Shown here one piece after another: positions 45,637-45,818 of a stretch of DNA of 45,818 nt. The notes beneath the pieces were generated by a model that saw only the letters and a program-made list of their open reading frames with translations, did no database searches and was not told where the DNA came from. The position numbers and the translations under genes were made by a program. Each line of letters opens with the position of its first letter. Positions within the stretch are counted from its first letter, which is position 1. This DNA comes from Oscillospiraceae bacterium (GTDB taxonomy: Bacteria > Bacillota > Clostridia > Oscillospirales > Acutalibacteraceae), in NCBI GenBank assembly GCA_015066065.1, contig SVPB01000007.1:1-45818 (forward strand). Direction: 5' to 3'.

Positions 45637-45818
45637 CAATGCGAAGCATTGTATATCATCAATTCCGCAGGAATTGCATATCATCAAAACGCAAGTTTTG
45701 TATATCATCAAGCCGACAGATTTTTAATACACACCTAAAGGTGTGATGATATACGCCGCACTTGTGCGGCAATGATATACACGACTGCGTCGTGATGATA
45801 TACCAAGCCTGTCGGCTT
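45637..45818. repeat. Array of short hairpins with a conserved linker (TATATCATC / GATGATATA) and an orientation switch; continues past the window
   Basis: Stems CAATGC/GCATTG, CAATTCC/GGAATTG, CAAAAC/GTTTTG, CACACC/GGTGTG, GCCGCA/TGCGGC, CACGAC/GTCGTG and CAAGCC/GGCTT.., separated by near-identical 9-10 nt linkers. Linker orientation inverts around 45710-45730. Confidence 0.92.

Noticed and set aside
45589-45711. N-terminal extension of the TPR-like ORF (MMIYKTCVLMICNSCGIDD...)
   Set aside because: It translates through the hairpin array; the ATG at 45588 begins a coherent membrane protein.
45637-45818. CRISPR array interpretation of the terminal repeats
   Set aside because: The constant element is only 9-11 nt, the variable elements are self-complementary hairpins rather than foreign spacers, and the linker orientation inverts midway.
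1-45818. tRNA, rRNA, transposase/integrase genes and LPXTG sorting signals
   Set aside because: I looked for T-loop-like and CCA-end patterns, recombinase motifs and LPXTG-TM-basic tails by eye and found none convincing. A tRNAscan/Infernal/HMM run would be needed to be certain.

Overview
The window looks like a chromosomal segment from a Clostridia/Oscillospiraceae-like Firmicute; this placement is inferred from gene content and style and was not verified. Most of it is housekeeping: ruvC-ruvA, a CinA/PncC-type protein, thiI, a cysteine desulfurase, ruvX/yqgF, an NADP-type glutamate dehydrogenase, a YmdB-like phosphodiesterase, a FakA-like DAK2 protein with an Asp23-like protein, metG, valS and a 1-phosphofructokinase-like kinase. 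There are also surface and carbohydrate genes: a GH16-like lipoprotein, a 1382-aa repeat protein with CBM-like and InlB-type repeats, GH106-like and GH78-like proteins, AraC, GT2 and an alkaline phosphatase lipoprotein. I saw no tRNA, rRNA, CRISPR array or transposase. The best candidates for something undescribed are four. (1) Two paralogous membrane-anchored class-B-sortase-like proteins have both lost the catalytic His (His->Asn in both) and Cys (Cys->Gln and Cys->Val). One is fused in frame to a CinA KH+PncC module and ends in a T4-PRR-T15-V-T7 tail. (2) At the 3' edge there is an array of at least seven short hairpins with different stems but a nearly invariant 9-11 nt linker (TATATCATC / GATGATATA). 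The linker orientation inverts at an internal pivot, and the array runs off the window. (3) An SdpR/SdpI-type module has a near-consensus promoter directly abutting a 13-bp inverted-repeat operator. (4) A perfect 10-bp inverted repeat straddles the -10/RBS region of the GH106-like gene. From about 42.85 kb onward the sequence becomes visibly more AT-rich and accessory in character.
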